Assembly: GCA_022425505.1 (NCBI GenBank)
Contig: JAKMFI010000003.1
Location: forward strand, 1-41,355
Direction: 5' to 3'
Length of the DNA: 41,355 nt
Source: Flavobacteriaceae bacterium
GTDB lineage: Bacteria > Bacteroidota > Bacteroidia > Flavobacteriales > Flavobacteriaceae
Part shown: in pieces, positions 29,939-39,428 of the stretch
Layout of the letters: each line of letters opens with the position of its first letter
Position numbering within the stretch: position 1 is the first letter of the stretch
Notes under the pieces: generated by a model
Seen by the model: the letters and a program-made list of their open reading frames with translations, nothing else
What the model was told of the DNA's origin: nothing
The model's database searches: none
Position numbers and translations under genes: made by a program

Positions 29939-31248
29939 AGCTAGAAAACAAAGGGGTAGGACTAGATATTGGAACCACAAAAATTGTGGCCATGCTTGGG
30001 CGTAAAAACGAGTATGGTAAACTCAAAATCATCGGTGCTGGAAAATCCGAAAGCTTAGGGGTTCACAGAGGAGTCGTCAACAATATTACCCAAACGATCC
30101 AATCCATTCAATCTGCCGTCCAAGAGGCAGAAGCAGCTTCTGGCGAGACAATCCGCGAGGTGGTTGTTGGGATTGCTGGTCAGCACATCCGCAGTCTTCA
30201 ACACAGCGATTATATCACAAGGCCAAATCCGGAGGAGGTCATTCAGGAGTCAGATGTGGAAGAGTTGATTAACCAGGTTTATAAACTTGTGATGCTACCG
30301 GGGGAAGAAATTATTCATGTCCTTCCGCAAGAGTTCAAAGTCGATGGGCAGTCAGAAATCAAGGAGCCAATCGGGATGTATGGGGCGCGCTTGGAAGCCA
30401 ACTTTCATGTCGTTGTTGGTCAAATGTCGTCGATTCGCAATATTGCACGATGTGTAAAATCAGCTGGTTTGGAGTTTGGCGGGATTACTTTGGAGCCCTT
30501 GGCATCATCCTCAGCGGTACTGAGTAAAGAAGAGAAAGAAGCTGGAGTTGCGCTTATCGATATTGGAGGTGGCACCACAGATCTTGCCATCTTTAAGGAT
30601 GGAATCATTCGTCACACCTCGGTAATTCCCTTTGGCGGAAACATCATTACAGAAGACATCAAAGAGGGCTGTTCAATTATTGAAAAGCAAGCAGAGCTTC
30701 TCAAAACAAAATTTGGATCTGCCTGGCCAGGGGAGAATAAAGACAATGAAATTGTTGCCATACCAGGGCTACGAGGACGAGATCCGAAAGAAATCACACT
30801 AAAAAACCTTTCTAAAATCATTCATGCACGTGTGACCGAAATCATAGAAAGCGTATATGCCGAAATCAAAAACTACGGACACGAAGAGCAAAAGAAAAAG
30901 TTGATCGCAGGAATCGTTTTAACAGGCGGAGGGAGTCAACTGAATCACCTCAAACAACTTGTTGAATATATAACTGGCATGGATACTCGAATTGGATTTC
31001 CAAACGAACATTTGGCAGGGGATGAGCATGCAGAGTCAACCGCTAGCCCGATGTTTTCAACTGCTGTTGGATTGGTTATGAAAGCGGTCGAACAAATGAG
31101 CGCATATGAAGAGTTGGCGGAAGATGAGCATGAAGCTGAAGAGGCAGAGACAGGTGAATCTACAGAGCAACAAGAAGTAAAAAAGCGAAGATCCATCTTT
31201 GATCGCTTTACAGAGGGAATACGAGAATTTTTAGATAACGCAGAATAA
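29935..31248 (+). CDS. ftsA: Cell division protein FtsA
   Basis: GLDIGTTKIVAMLGRKNEYG, ALIDIGGGTTDLAIFKDG, GIVLTGGGSQL. Confidence 0.94.
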   Translation: MKLENKGVGLDIGTTKIVAMLGRKNEYGKLKIIGAGKSESLGVHRGVVNNITQTIQSIQSAVQEAEAASGETIREVVVGIAGQHIRSLQHSDYITRPNPEEVIQESDVEELINQVYKLVMLPGEEIIHVLPQEFKVDGQSEIKEPIGMYGARLEANFHVVVGQMSSIRNIARCVKSAGLEFGGITLEPLASSSAVLSKEEKEAGVALIDIGGGTTDLAIFKDGIIRHTSVIPFGGNIITEDIKEGCSIIEKQAELLKTKFGSAWPGENKDNEIVAIPGLRGRDPKEITLKNLSKIIHARVTEIIESVYAEIKNYGHEEQKKKLIAGIVLTGGGSQLNHLKQLVEYITGMDTRIGFPNEHLAGDEHAESTASPMFSTAVGLVMKAVEQMSAYEELAEDEHEAEEAETGESTEQQEVKKRRSIFDRFTEGIREFLDNAE

Positions 31249-31258
31249 ATAAGCACCT

Positions 31259-33112
31259 ATGGAATTAGATTATCAAAAAATAGATTTTGACTTACCGAAA
31301 AACCAAAGCAATGTCATAAAAGTCATTGGCGTAGGCGGTGGTGGTAGTAATGCGGTAAACTATATGTACCACTTGGGGATCAAGGGGGTTGATTTTGTGG
31401 CTTGCAATACCGACGCGCAAGCTTTGCAAAACAGTCCATTACCCAATAAGATTCAGCTTGGAGTATCACTTACCGAAGGGCTGGGAGCAGGTGCAAATCC
31501 TGAAATTGGAGAGCGTTCTGCGATTGAAAGTGTAGATGAGCTATCCCGAATGCTTGCTACCAACACCAAGATGATTTTTATTACTGCTGGAATGGGTGGA
31601 GGAACTGGCACGGGTGCTGCGCCAGTAATCGCCAAGATGGCACGTGATATGGGAATTCTCACGGTTGGAATCGTCACGATGCCCTTCCAGTTTGAAGGAA
31701 AAACGCGCAACGATCAAGCGGAAGTAGGCTTGGCGAAACTCAGGAAATTTGTCGATTCAATTATTGTAATCAACAACAACAAACTTCGAGAAGTATATGG
31801 AGACCTTGGATTCAAACAAGGGTTTGCAAAAGCCGATGAGGTGCTGGCAAATGCATCCCGAGGAATTGCCGAGGTGATTACGCATCACTATACCCAAAAC
31901 ATTGACCTTCGGGATGCCAAAACGGTATTGGCTGATAGCGGAACAGCGATTATGGGGTCGGCGACTTCCTCTGGACCAAATCGAGGGGAGGAAGCTGTTG
32001 CGAAAGCGCTAGATTCACCACTACTCAATGATAATAAAATCATCGGTGCAAAAAATGTCTTATTGCTTGTTGTTTCGGGCGGCGATGAAGTGACCATAGA
32101 TGAAATTGGTATTATCAATGAACATATCCAACGCGAGGCAGGTCATGGTGCGAATATTATTATGGGAATCGGCGAAGACCCATCACTGGGTGAGGATATT
32201 GCAGTAACGGTAATTGCAACCGGATTTGATATCGAGCAACAAGAAGTGATTGTCCATGCCGATCCTAAAAAAATCATTCACACCCTGAATGATGAGCAAA
32301 CGGTCGTACACACCCTTGAGAGTGATATGACAGAAGCAGATTTATTTTCGGGACTGTCTCCAAAAGCCGACGACAAACAACAAATGGAGGAATTTGTAGA
32401 AACAACGGATGTGATTCGATCGATTGAGGTTTATCACGAAGAGATTTCCGAACCAACTCACGAGCCTCTTCAGGATGGTGAGGAGTTTATTATCCATGAA
32501 TTACCAAGTGAAGTCAATGATATTGATGTTGTTGATCATGAGGAAATTGTAGCTGAGACAAAGCCATTTGATAGTCCGATTGAAGAGACCAAACAAACGA
32601 AGGAGACCTTAGAAAATGAGGTTCCAGTACTTTTCCATTTGGAAGAGCAACCCCAAACACAAGCACTTCAGGATAGTAAACCAATCTTAGCCACCGCAGA
32701 AGTGGAGGAAGAAATAGAAACGCTAACGGTAAAAAAGTACAATTTAGAAGATTATATAGAGCCAGTTGTCGAAGAGAAGGAGATACAAATAACTGCTGAG
32801 CCAACTCCAAAAGAAGAAGTAAAAACAGAAGATTTACCTGAAAAGGAAGAGGAGGAATTAACTCCGCTAAACAGCACGATTACCCTAGGACTGGCACAGC
32901 GTGCAGAAGAAAGACGAAAGAAACTCAAATCATTTAACCATAAATTTATGACAAACCGAATCGATGAGCTCGAAAAAGAACCAGCTTACAAAAGGGCTCA
33001 AGTTGATATGAATGCAGAGCAAGATATATCTCGTCTTTCTGTTGATACAGATTCCAATGATGAGATGCGAATACGAACAAACAATTCTTTTTTACACGAT
33101 AACGTAGATTAA
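31259..33112 (+). CDS. ftsZ: Cell division protein FtsZ with long acidic C-terminal extension
   Basis: VGGGGSNAVNYM, GMGGGTGTGAAPVIAK, NNNKLREVYG; C-terminal NNSFLHDNVD. Confidence 0.95.
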   Translation: MELDYQKIDFDLPKNQSNVIKVIGVGGGGSNAVNYMYHLGIKGVDFVACNTDAQALQNSPLPNKIQLGVSLTEGLGAGANPEIGERSAIESVDELSRMLATNTKMIFITAGMGGGTGTGAAPVIAKMARDMGILTVGIVTMPFQFEGKTRNDQAEVGLAKLRKFVDSIIVINNNKLREVYGDLGFKQGFAKADEVLANASRGIAEVITHHYTQNIDLRDAKTVLADSGTAIMGSATSSGPNRGEEAVAKALDSPLLNDNKIIGAKNVLLLVVSGGDEVTIDEIGIINEHIQREAGHGANIIMGIGEDPSLGEDIAVTVIATGFDIEQQEVIVHADPKKIIHTLNDEQTVVHTLESDMTEADLFSGLSPKADDKQQMEEFVETTDVIRSIEVYHEEISEPTHEPLQDGEEFIIHELPSEVNDIDVVDHEEIVAETKPFDSPIEETKQTKETLENEVPVLFHLEEQPQTQALQDSKPILATAEVEEEIETLTVKKYNLEDYIEPVVEEKEIQITAEPTPKEEVKTEDLPEKEEEELTPLNSTITLGLAQRAEERRKKLKSFNHKFMTNRIDELEKEPAYKRAQVDMNAEQDISRLSVDTDSNDEMRIRTNNSFLHDNVD

Positions 33113-33114
33113 AA

Positions 33115-33564
33115 ATGAACTTTCAAGACCAATTAAACTCCAAACTCAAAGCGGCCATGCGTGAAAAAAACAAGATTGCTTTAGAGTCATTACGCGCGAT
33201 CAAATCAGCCATATTATTGTTACAAACACAGTTTGGCGCAAAAGAAACTCCTGATGATACTGAAATCACAAAGCTATTGCAAAAACTCGTTAAGCAACGT
33301 AAGGAGAGTGCCTCGATTTTTAGGGAGCAGGGGCGAGTAGATTTAGCAGAGCCCGAGGAAGCTCAAATAGAGGTTATCAGTCAGTTTCTTCCTGAGCAGC
33401 TTTCTGCGGAGAAAGTTGAGAGAGTTATTGACGAGGTCATTCAGTCGGTGGGTGCCACAACGATGAAAGAGATGGGTAAGGTTATGGGTATGGCAAACAA
33501 ACAATTGGCTGGTAAAGCAGATGGAAAGCTTATCGCAGAGATTGTCAAAAAACGCTTGGGCTAA
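33115..33564 (+). CDS. GatB/YqeY domain-containing protein
   Basis: LNSKLKAAMREKNKIALESLRAIKSAIL ... GKVMGMANKQLAGKADGKLIAEIVKKRLG. Confidence 0.9.
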   Translation: MNFQDQLNSKLKAAMREKNKIALESLRAIKSAILLLQTQFGAKETPDDTEITKLLQKLVKQRKESASIFREQGRVDLAEPEEAQIEVISQFLPEQLSAEKVERVIDEVIQSVGATTMKEMGKVMGMANKQLAGKADGKLIAEIVKKRLG

Positions 33565-33609
33565 CTGTAAGACTATTCTAGTGAAAGTTAGTACATTCGC
33601 AGACGCAAA

Positions 33610-33683
33610 GGCCCAGTAGTTCAACTGGATAGAATATCAGATTTCGGCTCTGAGGGTTGGGGGTTCGAATCCTCCCTGGGTCA
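33610..33683 (+). tRNA. tRNA-Arg (anticodon TCG)
   Basis: Cloverleaf by eye: GGCCCAG/CTGGGTC acceptor (one G-U), TCAGA-TTTCGGC-TCTGA anticodon arm, GGGGG-TTCGAAT-CCTCC T arm, discriminator A; CCA not encoded. Confidence 0.88.
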
Positions 33684-33688
33684 CGAAT

Positions 33689-33729
33689 TATTCCCAAAAA
33701 TAATTTTTTATTTCTGGGAATATTTTTTT
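33689..33729 (+). terminator. Intrinsic terminator of tRNA-Arg (copy 1)
   Basis: TATTCCCA...TGGGAATA stem extended by AAATAA/TTATTT, then seven T. Confidence 0.85.
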
Positions 33730-33789
33730 GAGTATACATCACTAATTCCACTCAAAAAGTCTGAACTACTGTATGTTTGGGTCACGGAT

Positions 33790-33829
33790 TATTCCCAAAA
33801 ATAATTTTTATTTCTGGGAATATTTTTTT
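33790..33829 (+). terminator. Duplicated intrinsic terminator (copy 2)
   Basis: Near-identical to copy 1: TATTCCCA (33790-33797) / TGGGAATA (33815-33822), then seven T. Confidence 0.85.
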
Positions 33830-33874
33830 ACTATATCTCACTAATTGCACTCAAAAAGTCTGAACTACTGTATG

Positions 33875-33892
33875 TTTGGGTCACGAATAAAT
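33875..33892. repeat. 18-bp direct repeat, left copy (att-like)
   Basis: TTTGGGTCACGAATAAAT, identical to 40993-41010; TGGGTCACGAAT also matches the tRNA-Arg 3' end and flank. Confidence 0.9.
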
Positions 33893-33907
33893 TATACAAT
33901 AAGAAGA

Positions 33908-33936
33908 AACGCCAAGCTTGCTTGAGCGTTTTTTTT
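33908..33936 (+). terminator. Intrinsic terminator after the third tRNA tail
   Basis: AACGC-CAAG-loop-CTTG-a-GCGTT followed by eight T. Confidence 0.8.
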
Positions 33937-34101
33937 AAACTATTTTCAAAACAGCGCATGGTTAGAATCTCAAACCATTTCTTAAAGTAATTTTGGTTTT
34001 CGGAAATATTTTTTTAAAACACAGTACCTAAATATTCTGGTTTTTTAGAAGACATGTAATATAAAACACTTTTATATATTTACATTAAGACTATTCTAAA
34101 A

Positions 34102-34596
34102 ATGACATCTGTAAAATACGCCAAATTAATGACCGGGATTCGAAAGATTGTCCGTGCAATTAATCTTGAATCCAAACGTGTACAAAAGGATCTTAACATC
34201 AGCATTCCTCAATTACTTACGTTAAAACACCTCCAAGACTGCGCAGATTATAAGTCGACGATGAAGGAAATAAAAGGCTTTTTGTCGCTAAATGCGAGTA
34301 CGGTTACCGGTATCGTTGCACGTTTGGAACAAAAAGGGCTGATTGCGCGATTACCCGACCCTAAAGACAAACGATCCACGCCTATAATACTCACCTCCAA
34401 AGGCAATGATTTATTGGTTCGATCAAATGAATCCCTTCATGAACGCATTTCAAAAAAACTTGAACTTATCGACGATGGTGAATTTTCTGAAATTATAAAT
34501 TCACTGGAAACTTTAATAGACCTTTTCAATATACAAGACGTAGATGCATCCCCAATCATTACAGGGCAGGCCACTATTGAAAAAAATATTGATTGA
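34102..34596 (+). CDS. MarR-family transcriptional regulator
   Basis: LNASTVTGIVARLEQKGLIARLPDPKDKRSTPIILTSKGNDLL winged-helix motif. Confidence 0.9.
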   Translation: MTSVKYAKLMTGIRKIVRAINLESKRVQKDLNISIPQLLTLKHLQDCADYKSTMKEIKGFLSLNASTVTGIVARLEQKGLIARLPDPKDKRSTPIILTSKGNDLLVRSNESLHERISKKLELIDDGEFSEIINSLETLIDLFNIQDVDASPIITGQATIEKNID

Positions 34597-34602
34597 TAAT
34601 TG

Positions 34603-34616
34603 GTTTCAGTAGAAAC
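34603..34616. promoter_or_regulatory. Candidate operator palindrome upstream of susC
   Basis: GTTTC-AGTA-GAAAC, 7 nt upstream of the -7-like TATATTTA (34624-34631). Confidence 0.35.
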
Positions 34617-34648
34617 TATCTAATATATTTACGCAAAATAATTTTTCT

Positions 34649-37600
34649 ATGCAAATATTTAAGTTAGTCACATGTTTATTTACTATACTAACCTTTAATT
34701 CAATCAGTGCACAGGGTACTGTTTCAGGAACAGTAACCGATGATCAGGGCGTCCCTCTTCCTGGTGCCTCTGTTGTGATTGCTGAAACAAACAATGGTGT
34801 TACCACAGATTTTGACGGGTTATTTCTTATTGAAACAACTTCTGCAGTTACGCTAACCATTAGCTATGTAGGATATGAGTCAAAAACCACGACAGCAACC
34901 CCTGGACAAGAATTGAGTATTCAATTGAACCAATCCAATGCCTTGGATGAGGTCGTTATTACCGCACTTGGCATTCGACGTGCTGAAAAAGCCATCGGAT
35001 ATTCTGTTCAAGGAATTTCTGGAGGTGAAGTAGCTGAAGTAAAAACAACCAACATCATCAATGCCCTTTCGGGAAAAGTAGCAGGTGTTAACATCACAGG
35101 TTCTTCGGCTGGCCCTTCAGCCTCTGCGAACATCACTATTCGCGGTGCCACTTCCCTAATGGGGAACAATCAACCTTTGTTTGTCGTAAATGGTATTCCC
35201 ATTACCAACGACCTATATTCGTTTGATGATGGGCTCAACGGATCTTCCTCTATTGATTTTGGTAACGCAGCACAAATTATCAATACAGATGATATTGAAG
35301 CTATTAGTGTATTAAAGGGTCCTGCAGCCTCTGCATTATACGGTTCCCGAGCAGCTAACGGAGTTATTTTAGTAGAAACAAAAACAGGAAAGCTTTCAGA
35401 GTCTGGTTTTAGGGTAGATTTGAGCACCAACCTTCAGTTTGGTTCTCCCTTAAAGCTTCCAAATTACCAAAACACCTATGGTTCTGGTGGACACGGACAA
35501 TACAGTTATGTAGATGGCCTTTGGTCTACTGGCGAAGCCAATCAACGTGATGCATATGGAGAAAACTGGGGGCCAAGAATGAACGGTCAACTTATCAAAC
35601 AATTTAACTCAAACGGAGAAGCAGTTCCGTTTACCCCATCTCCAAATAATGTTAGAGACTTTTATGAAACTACAATTACGAGTTCTACAAATGTTTCAGT
35701 AAGCTCTAGAAGTGAAGATTCATTTGGTCGTTTTTCTTACACACACTTGACCAATAAAGGACTTATTCCCAATACAGATTTACAACGAAACACCTTCAAT
35801 ACCTCATTTGGAAGATCACTTTTTGACGATAAGTTTAGTGTATATGTAAACTCGATGTTTGTTCGATCAACCTCTGATAATATCCCAAATACAGGGTACG
35901 ATGAATCATCATCGGTCATGTACGGTTGGTTGTGGTTTCCGCGTCAGGTTGATATCGGAGATTTACGAGATTATTGGCAACCTGGTAAGGAAGGAGTTCA
36001 ACAACGCTATGTAGAGAATGAATGGGTAAACAACCCTTGGTTTTTGGCTTACGAAAACACAAATGCTTTTCAGAGTAATCGATTTATCTCCTCCATTCAA
36101 ATGGATTATACGTTTAATGAATACGCTAATATCCGTTTTCGCTATGGAGTTGATTATGTGGATGAACAACGCCAATACAAAAGAGCACCTTCAACCAAGG
36201 CGGTATTGAACGGTAGCTATCGAGAAGACGAAATTTCATTCAGGGAAAGTAACGCAGAGTTGTTGTTAAACTTAGATTTCTCTCCCAATGAGGACAACAC
36301 CATTGATGTTGAAGCAAAATTTGGTACGAATCTCATGTCACAAATCGCAAACTTTGGAATTGCTAATAATCCGGAATTACAAATATTTGGTACAGACCCA
36401 TCCATATATACACTGACAAATTCGCGCTCTGGAGTGCTTGTTGAGTCGCAAAAAACAAATGCAAAAATCAACAGTGTATTTGGGCTTGTAAGTTTGGATT
36501 ATAAAAACAAAGTGTATCTGGACTTAACGTACCGAAATGATTGGACCAGTTCATTAGTAAATCCGCTAGTTGGTAAAGATCAGTCTAATTTTAGCTTTAG
36601 TTATCCATCGGCTTCATCAAGTGTTTTAGTACATGAAATAGTTGATCTTCCAAACGAAATAGGCTTTTTTAAAGTTCGGGCTTCTTATGCCGAAGTAGGG
36701 AATGGAGCTCCAGCTTATTCTTTTGGTAATACCTTTACCCCGCAAGCAGCCTTTGGAAACAATCCTGCTTATGCTACCAACAGAACCATTTCCGATCCAA
36801 ACCTGAAGAACGAGCGAACGACCGCCTCAGAAATCGGATTTGATATTAAAGCGTTCGATAACATCCTAGGACTCGATTTGACCTTCTACAAAATGAACAG
36901 CTTCGATCAAATTATTTCACTGCCTATTGCTAAAACCAGTGGTTATGACTTTACATTGACCAATGGTGGAGAAATTAGCAATACAGGTGTAGAAGCTTCT
37001 TTGAATATTAATTATATAAATACAGCTGACTTTAAGGCTTCCTCTACCATCAATTTTGGAAAAAACCGAGCTATAGTCGAAGAGTTGCCTGATGTAATTA
37101 CAAGTGGTAGATACTCTATTATTGCGGACGTGTTTCCTGGTGATGAGGGTGGTTCGGACTTAGAGCTAGTTGCCGAAAAAGGTAAGTTGTTGGGTCAACT
37201 TTATGGATTAGGATTCCAGCGCGGACCAGACGGTCGTATCATTCACGAAAACGGACTGCCGTTAATTACTGATGAAAAAGTTTCTGCTGGAAGTTATCAG
37301 CCCGACTTTAGACTTGGATGGTACAATGAGTTCTCGTACAAAGATTTGAAGTTTTCGTTCTTGTTTGACGGGCAAGTTGGCGGTAAAATATATTCTAGAT
37401 CGCATGCACTATATGCAACTGGAGGGGCAATTACCAACGAGGATGATCCGAATCTAAACCTAACTACAATGGAAGGTAGAAATGTTTACTCTGTGTCTTA
37501 TGATGGGGATGGGGCCCCAGTTTACACGGCTGAGCCTGGTTCAGGTGTAGGTGTTGTAGGTCCTGGGTGGATGTACGATGGTTCTGGGAACCTCGTAGAA

Positions 37601-37951
37601 AATAATGTTGCTGTACCTCCAGGAGGTGCTGCATATACAGGTTATTTTTACAACTACTATGGAAATGGATTTAATCGTGATAATATCGAAGCAGCCACCT
37701 ACGACGCTACCTATTTTAAACTAAGAGAGGTTAGCTTTAGTTATAATTTGACAGATAAATTGGCCTCATCACTTGGCTTTAGTTATGCATCGGTGTCAAT
37801 TATTGGACGTAATCTATTGCTATTTTCAAAAGTACCCACCATTGATCCAGAAACGTATTCGATAAGGAATGGGATTTTCGTCAATGGATTTGAAAGCACG
37901 TCCATTCCATCAACAAGAAGCTTTGGTGTTAATGTTAAACTTGGATTTTAA
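34649..37951 (+). CDS. SusC/RagA-family TonB-linked outer membrane protein
   Basis: Signal peptide; GTVSGTVTDDQGVPLPGASVVI carboxypeptidase-like domain; plug AEVKTTNIINALSGKVAGVNIT; GPAASALYGSRAANGVILVETKTG. Confidence 0.95.
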   Translation: MQIFKLVTCLFTILTFNSISAQGTVSGTVTDDQGVPLPGASVVIAETNNGVTTDFDGLFLIETTSAVTLTISYVGYESKTTTATPGQELSIQLNQSNALDEVVITALGIRRAEKAIGYSVQGISGGEVAEVKTTNIINALSGKVAGVNITGSSAGPSASANITIRGATSLMGNNQPLFVVNGIPITNDLYSFDDGLNGSSSIDFGNAAQIINTDDIEAISVLKGPAASALYGSRAANGVILVETKTGKLSESGFRVDLSTNLQFGSPLKLPNYQNTYGSGGHGQYSYVDGLWSTGEANQRDAYGENWGPRMNGQLIKQFNSNGEAVPFTPSPNNVRDFYETTITSSTNVSVSSRSEDSFGRFSYTHLTNKGLIPNTDLQRNTFNTSFGRSLFDDKFSVYVNSMFVRSTSDNIPNTGYDESSSVMYGWLWFPRQVDIGDLRDYWQPGKEGVQQRYVENEWVNNPWFLAYENTNAFQSNRFISSIQMDYTFNEYANIRFRYGVDYVDEQRQYKRAPSTKAVLNGSYREDEISFRESNAELLLNLDFSPNEDNTIDVEAKFGTNLMSQIANFGIANNPELQIFGTDPSIYTLTNSRSGVLVESQKTNAKINSVFGLVSLDYKNKVYLDLTYRNDWTSSLVNPLVGKDQSNFSFSYPSASSSVLVHEIVDLPNEIGFFKVRASYAEVGNGAPAYSFGNTFTPQAAFGNNPAYATNRTISDPNLKNERTTASEIGFDIKAFDNILGLDLTFYKMNSFDQIISLPIAKTSGYDFTLTNGGEISNTGVEASLNINYINTADFKASSTINFGKNRAIVEELPDVITSGRYSIIADVFPGDEGGSDLELVAEKGKLLGQLYGLGFQRGPDGRIIHENGLPLITDEKVSAGSYQPDFRLGWYNEFSYKDLKFSFLFDGQVGGKIYSRSHALYATGGAITNEDDPNLNLTTMEGRNVYSVSYDGDGAPVYTAEPGSGVGVVGPGWMYDGSGNLVENNVAVPPGGAAYTGYFYNYYGNGFNRDNIEAATYDATYFKLREVSFSYNLTDKLASSLGFSYASVSIIGRNLLLFSKVPTIDPETYSIRNGIFVNGFESTSIPSTRSFGVNVKLGF

Positions 37952-37954
37952 ATT

Positions 37955-39427
37955 ATGAAACGAATTATTTTTTTACTAACAACCCTTTTTATTGCTACGG
38001 TTTCATGTTCCGATTTTGAGGAATTAAACCAAAACCCAAATGAACCCACAAGTGTTGGAGCAGATGTTTTACTCACCAACGCTATTCGTAACAGTGCACA
38101 AACAACATCAAACGAAGCTTTTTTGATATCAAACAATGTAGCTCAGCTAACAGGTAAAGCGCTTCGTTTGGAGGTTGATAACTACAAATGGAATGCTTTC
38201 CCAACATTGTGGGAAGGACTTTACGAAAGTCTAACTGATATTGAAGCCGCACTGGCTTTGGCAGAAGAGGCGAACAACTCCGCTATGCAAGGTGCACTTA
38301 TAGTACTTAAATCTTGGATTTATAGTCAGTTGACAAATGCCTATGGAGATATCCCTTATACTGAAGCAATTAACGGAGGCCTAGCAGCAGAACCCAATTT
38401 AACTCCCAAATATGATACACAAGAGTCAATTTATGCAAGTTTACTGGGAGATTTAGAAACTGCTGGTGGCTTACTTTCTAGCGGCGGTTCAATTAGTGGG
38501 GACGTATTGTACAATGGTGATACAGATAAATGGATTAAGTTTTCAAATGCCTTGCGCTTACGCTTGTTGATGTACAAGTCTAATAAAGAAAATGTAGCTG
38601 CTGAATTTAAAAATATAGCGGATAATGAACCGTTATTTACATCCAATGACGATCAAGCTGCCTTAACATTTTTGAGAGCCTTCCCTAACGAATTCCCAAC
38701 ATTACCTCTAAAATCTGGAGATTTTATTGCTGTTGCTTTTTCTGAGTCTGCCTTAAATGCATTTAACCAGTACAACGATCCTAGATTGAGTAGGTATGCA
38801 AGACCCAATGCTGACGCAAATGGAGATCGTGATTATGATAATCCAACATTTACAGGAATTACCAATGGAGTGGTTTCTGAAGGTTCTCTTTTAGGTGTAG
38901 CTTATTATGACTTTATCGGGGATGCTACTGCAGCTGAAATGGGTGTTAACTATGCCCAAGGTCTTTTAATGACCTATGCAGAGCAAGAGTTGCTCTTGGC
39001 AGAGGCTGCGCACAACGGTTGGATCACTAATGATGCTGAAACACACTTCAAAAATGGTATTAAGGCTTCACATGACTATTGTCAAGTAAATTACACTCCT
39101 TTTGGCTACACTGGTTTTGATGATTTCTACACAAACTCGGGTGTAGCTTTAGATGAGAAAATGGATATTTGGGAGCAAAAATGGCTTTCGCTTTACTTTA
39201 CTGCTATGGATCCATATTTTGAAGTAAGGAGGATATATGTAGAAGCTGGTGGATTTGATGGAATTCGATTTTTAAAAGAACCCTATGGGACGAATTTTAA
39301 CAATAAGGAATTACCTATGCGATTTTTGTATCCATTTCAAGAGCAGAGCTTAAACGAGTCCAACTACAATAATGCCAAAAGCCAGTATGATGGTATTAAC
39401 GGCAAAATGTGGATTTTGAGTAACTAA
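37955..39427 (+). CDS. SusD/RagB-family lipoprotein
   Basis: Lipobox-like ATVSCSDF; FEELNQNPNEPT; helical repeats; adjacent to susC. Confidence 0.92.
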   Translation: MKRIIFLLTTLFIATVSCSDFEELNQNPNEPTSVGADVLLTNAIRNSAQTTSNEAFLISNNVAQLTGKALRLEVDNYKWNAFPTLWEGLYESLTDIEAALALAEEANNSAMQGALIVLKSWIYSQLTNAYGDIPYTEAINGGLAAEPNLTPKYDTQESIYASLLGDLETAGGLLSSGGSISGDVLYNGDTDKWIKFSNALRLRLLMYKSNKENVAAEFKNIADNEPLFTSNDDQAALTFLRAFPNEFPTLPLKSGDFIAVAFSESALNAFNQYNDPRLSRYARPNADANGDRDYDNPTFTGITNGVVSEGSLLGVAYYDFIGDATAAEMGVNYAQGLLMTYAEQELLLAEAAHNGWITNDAETHFKNGIKASHDYCQVNYTPFGYTGFDDFYTNSGVALDEKMDIWEQKWLSLYFTAMDPYFEVRRIYVEAGGFDGIRFLKEPYGTNFNNKELPMRFLYPFQEQSLNESNYNNAKSQYDGINGKMWILSN

Positions 39428-39428
39428 A

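Larger units (their letters stand above)
33677..33876. repeat. Two tandem repeats (101 and 99 bp) each starting with the tRNA-Arg 3' end
   Basis: Both units: TGGGTCACG-GATTATTCCC hairpin - CTCAAAAAGTCTGAACTACTGTATGTT; TGGGTCACG recurs at 33677, 33778 and 33877. Confidence 0.9.

Noticed and set aside
18164-33112. Missing murF and ddl in the dcw cluster as an anomaly
   Set aside because: To my knowledge these genes are often elsewhere in Bacteroidetes; cannot be assessed from one window.
33677-33892. Tandem repeats as a CRISPR array
   Set aside because: Only two ~100-bp units that are near-identical over their full length, with no unique spacers and no cas genes.
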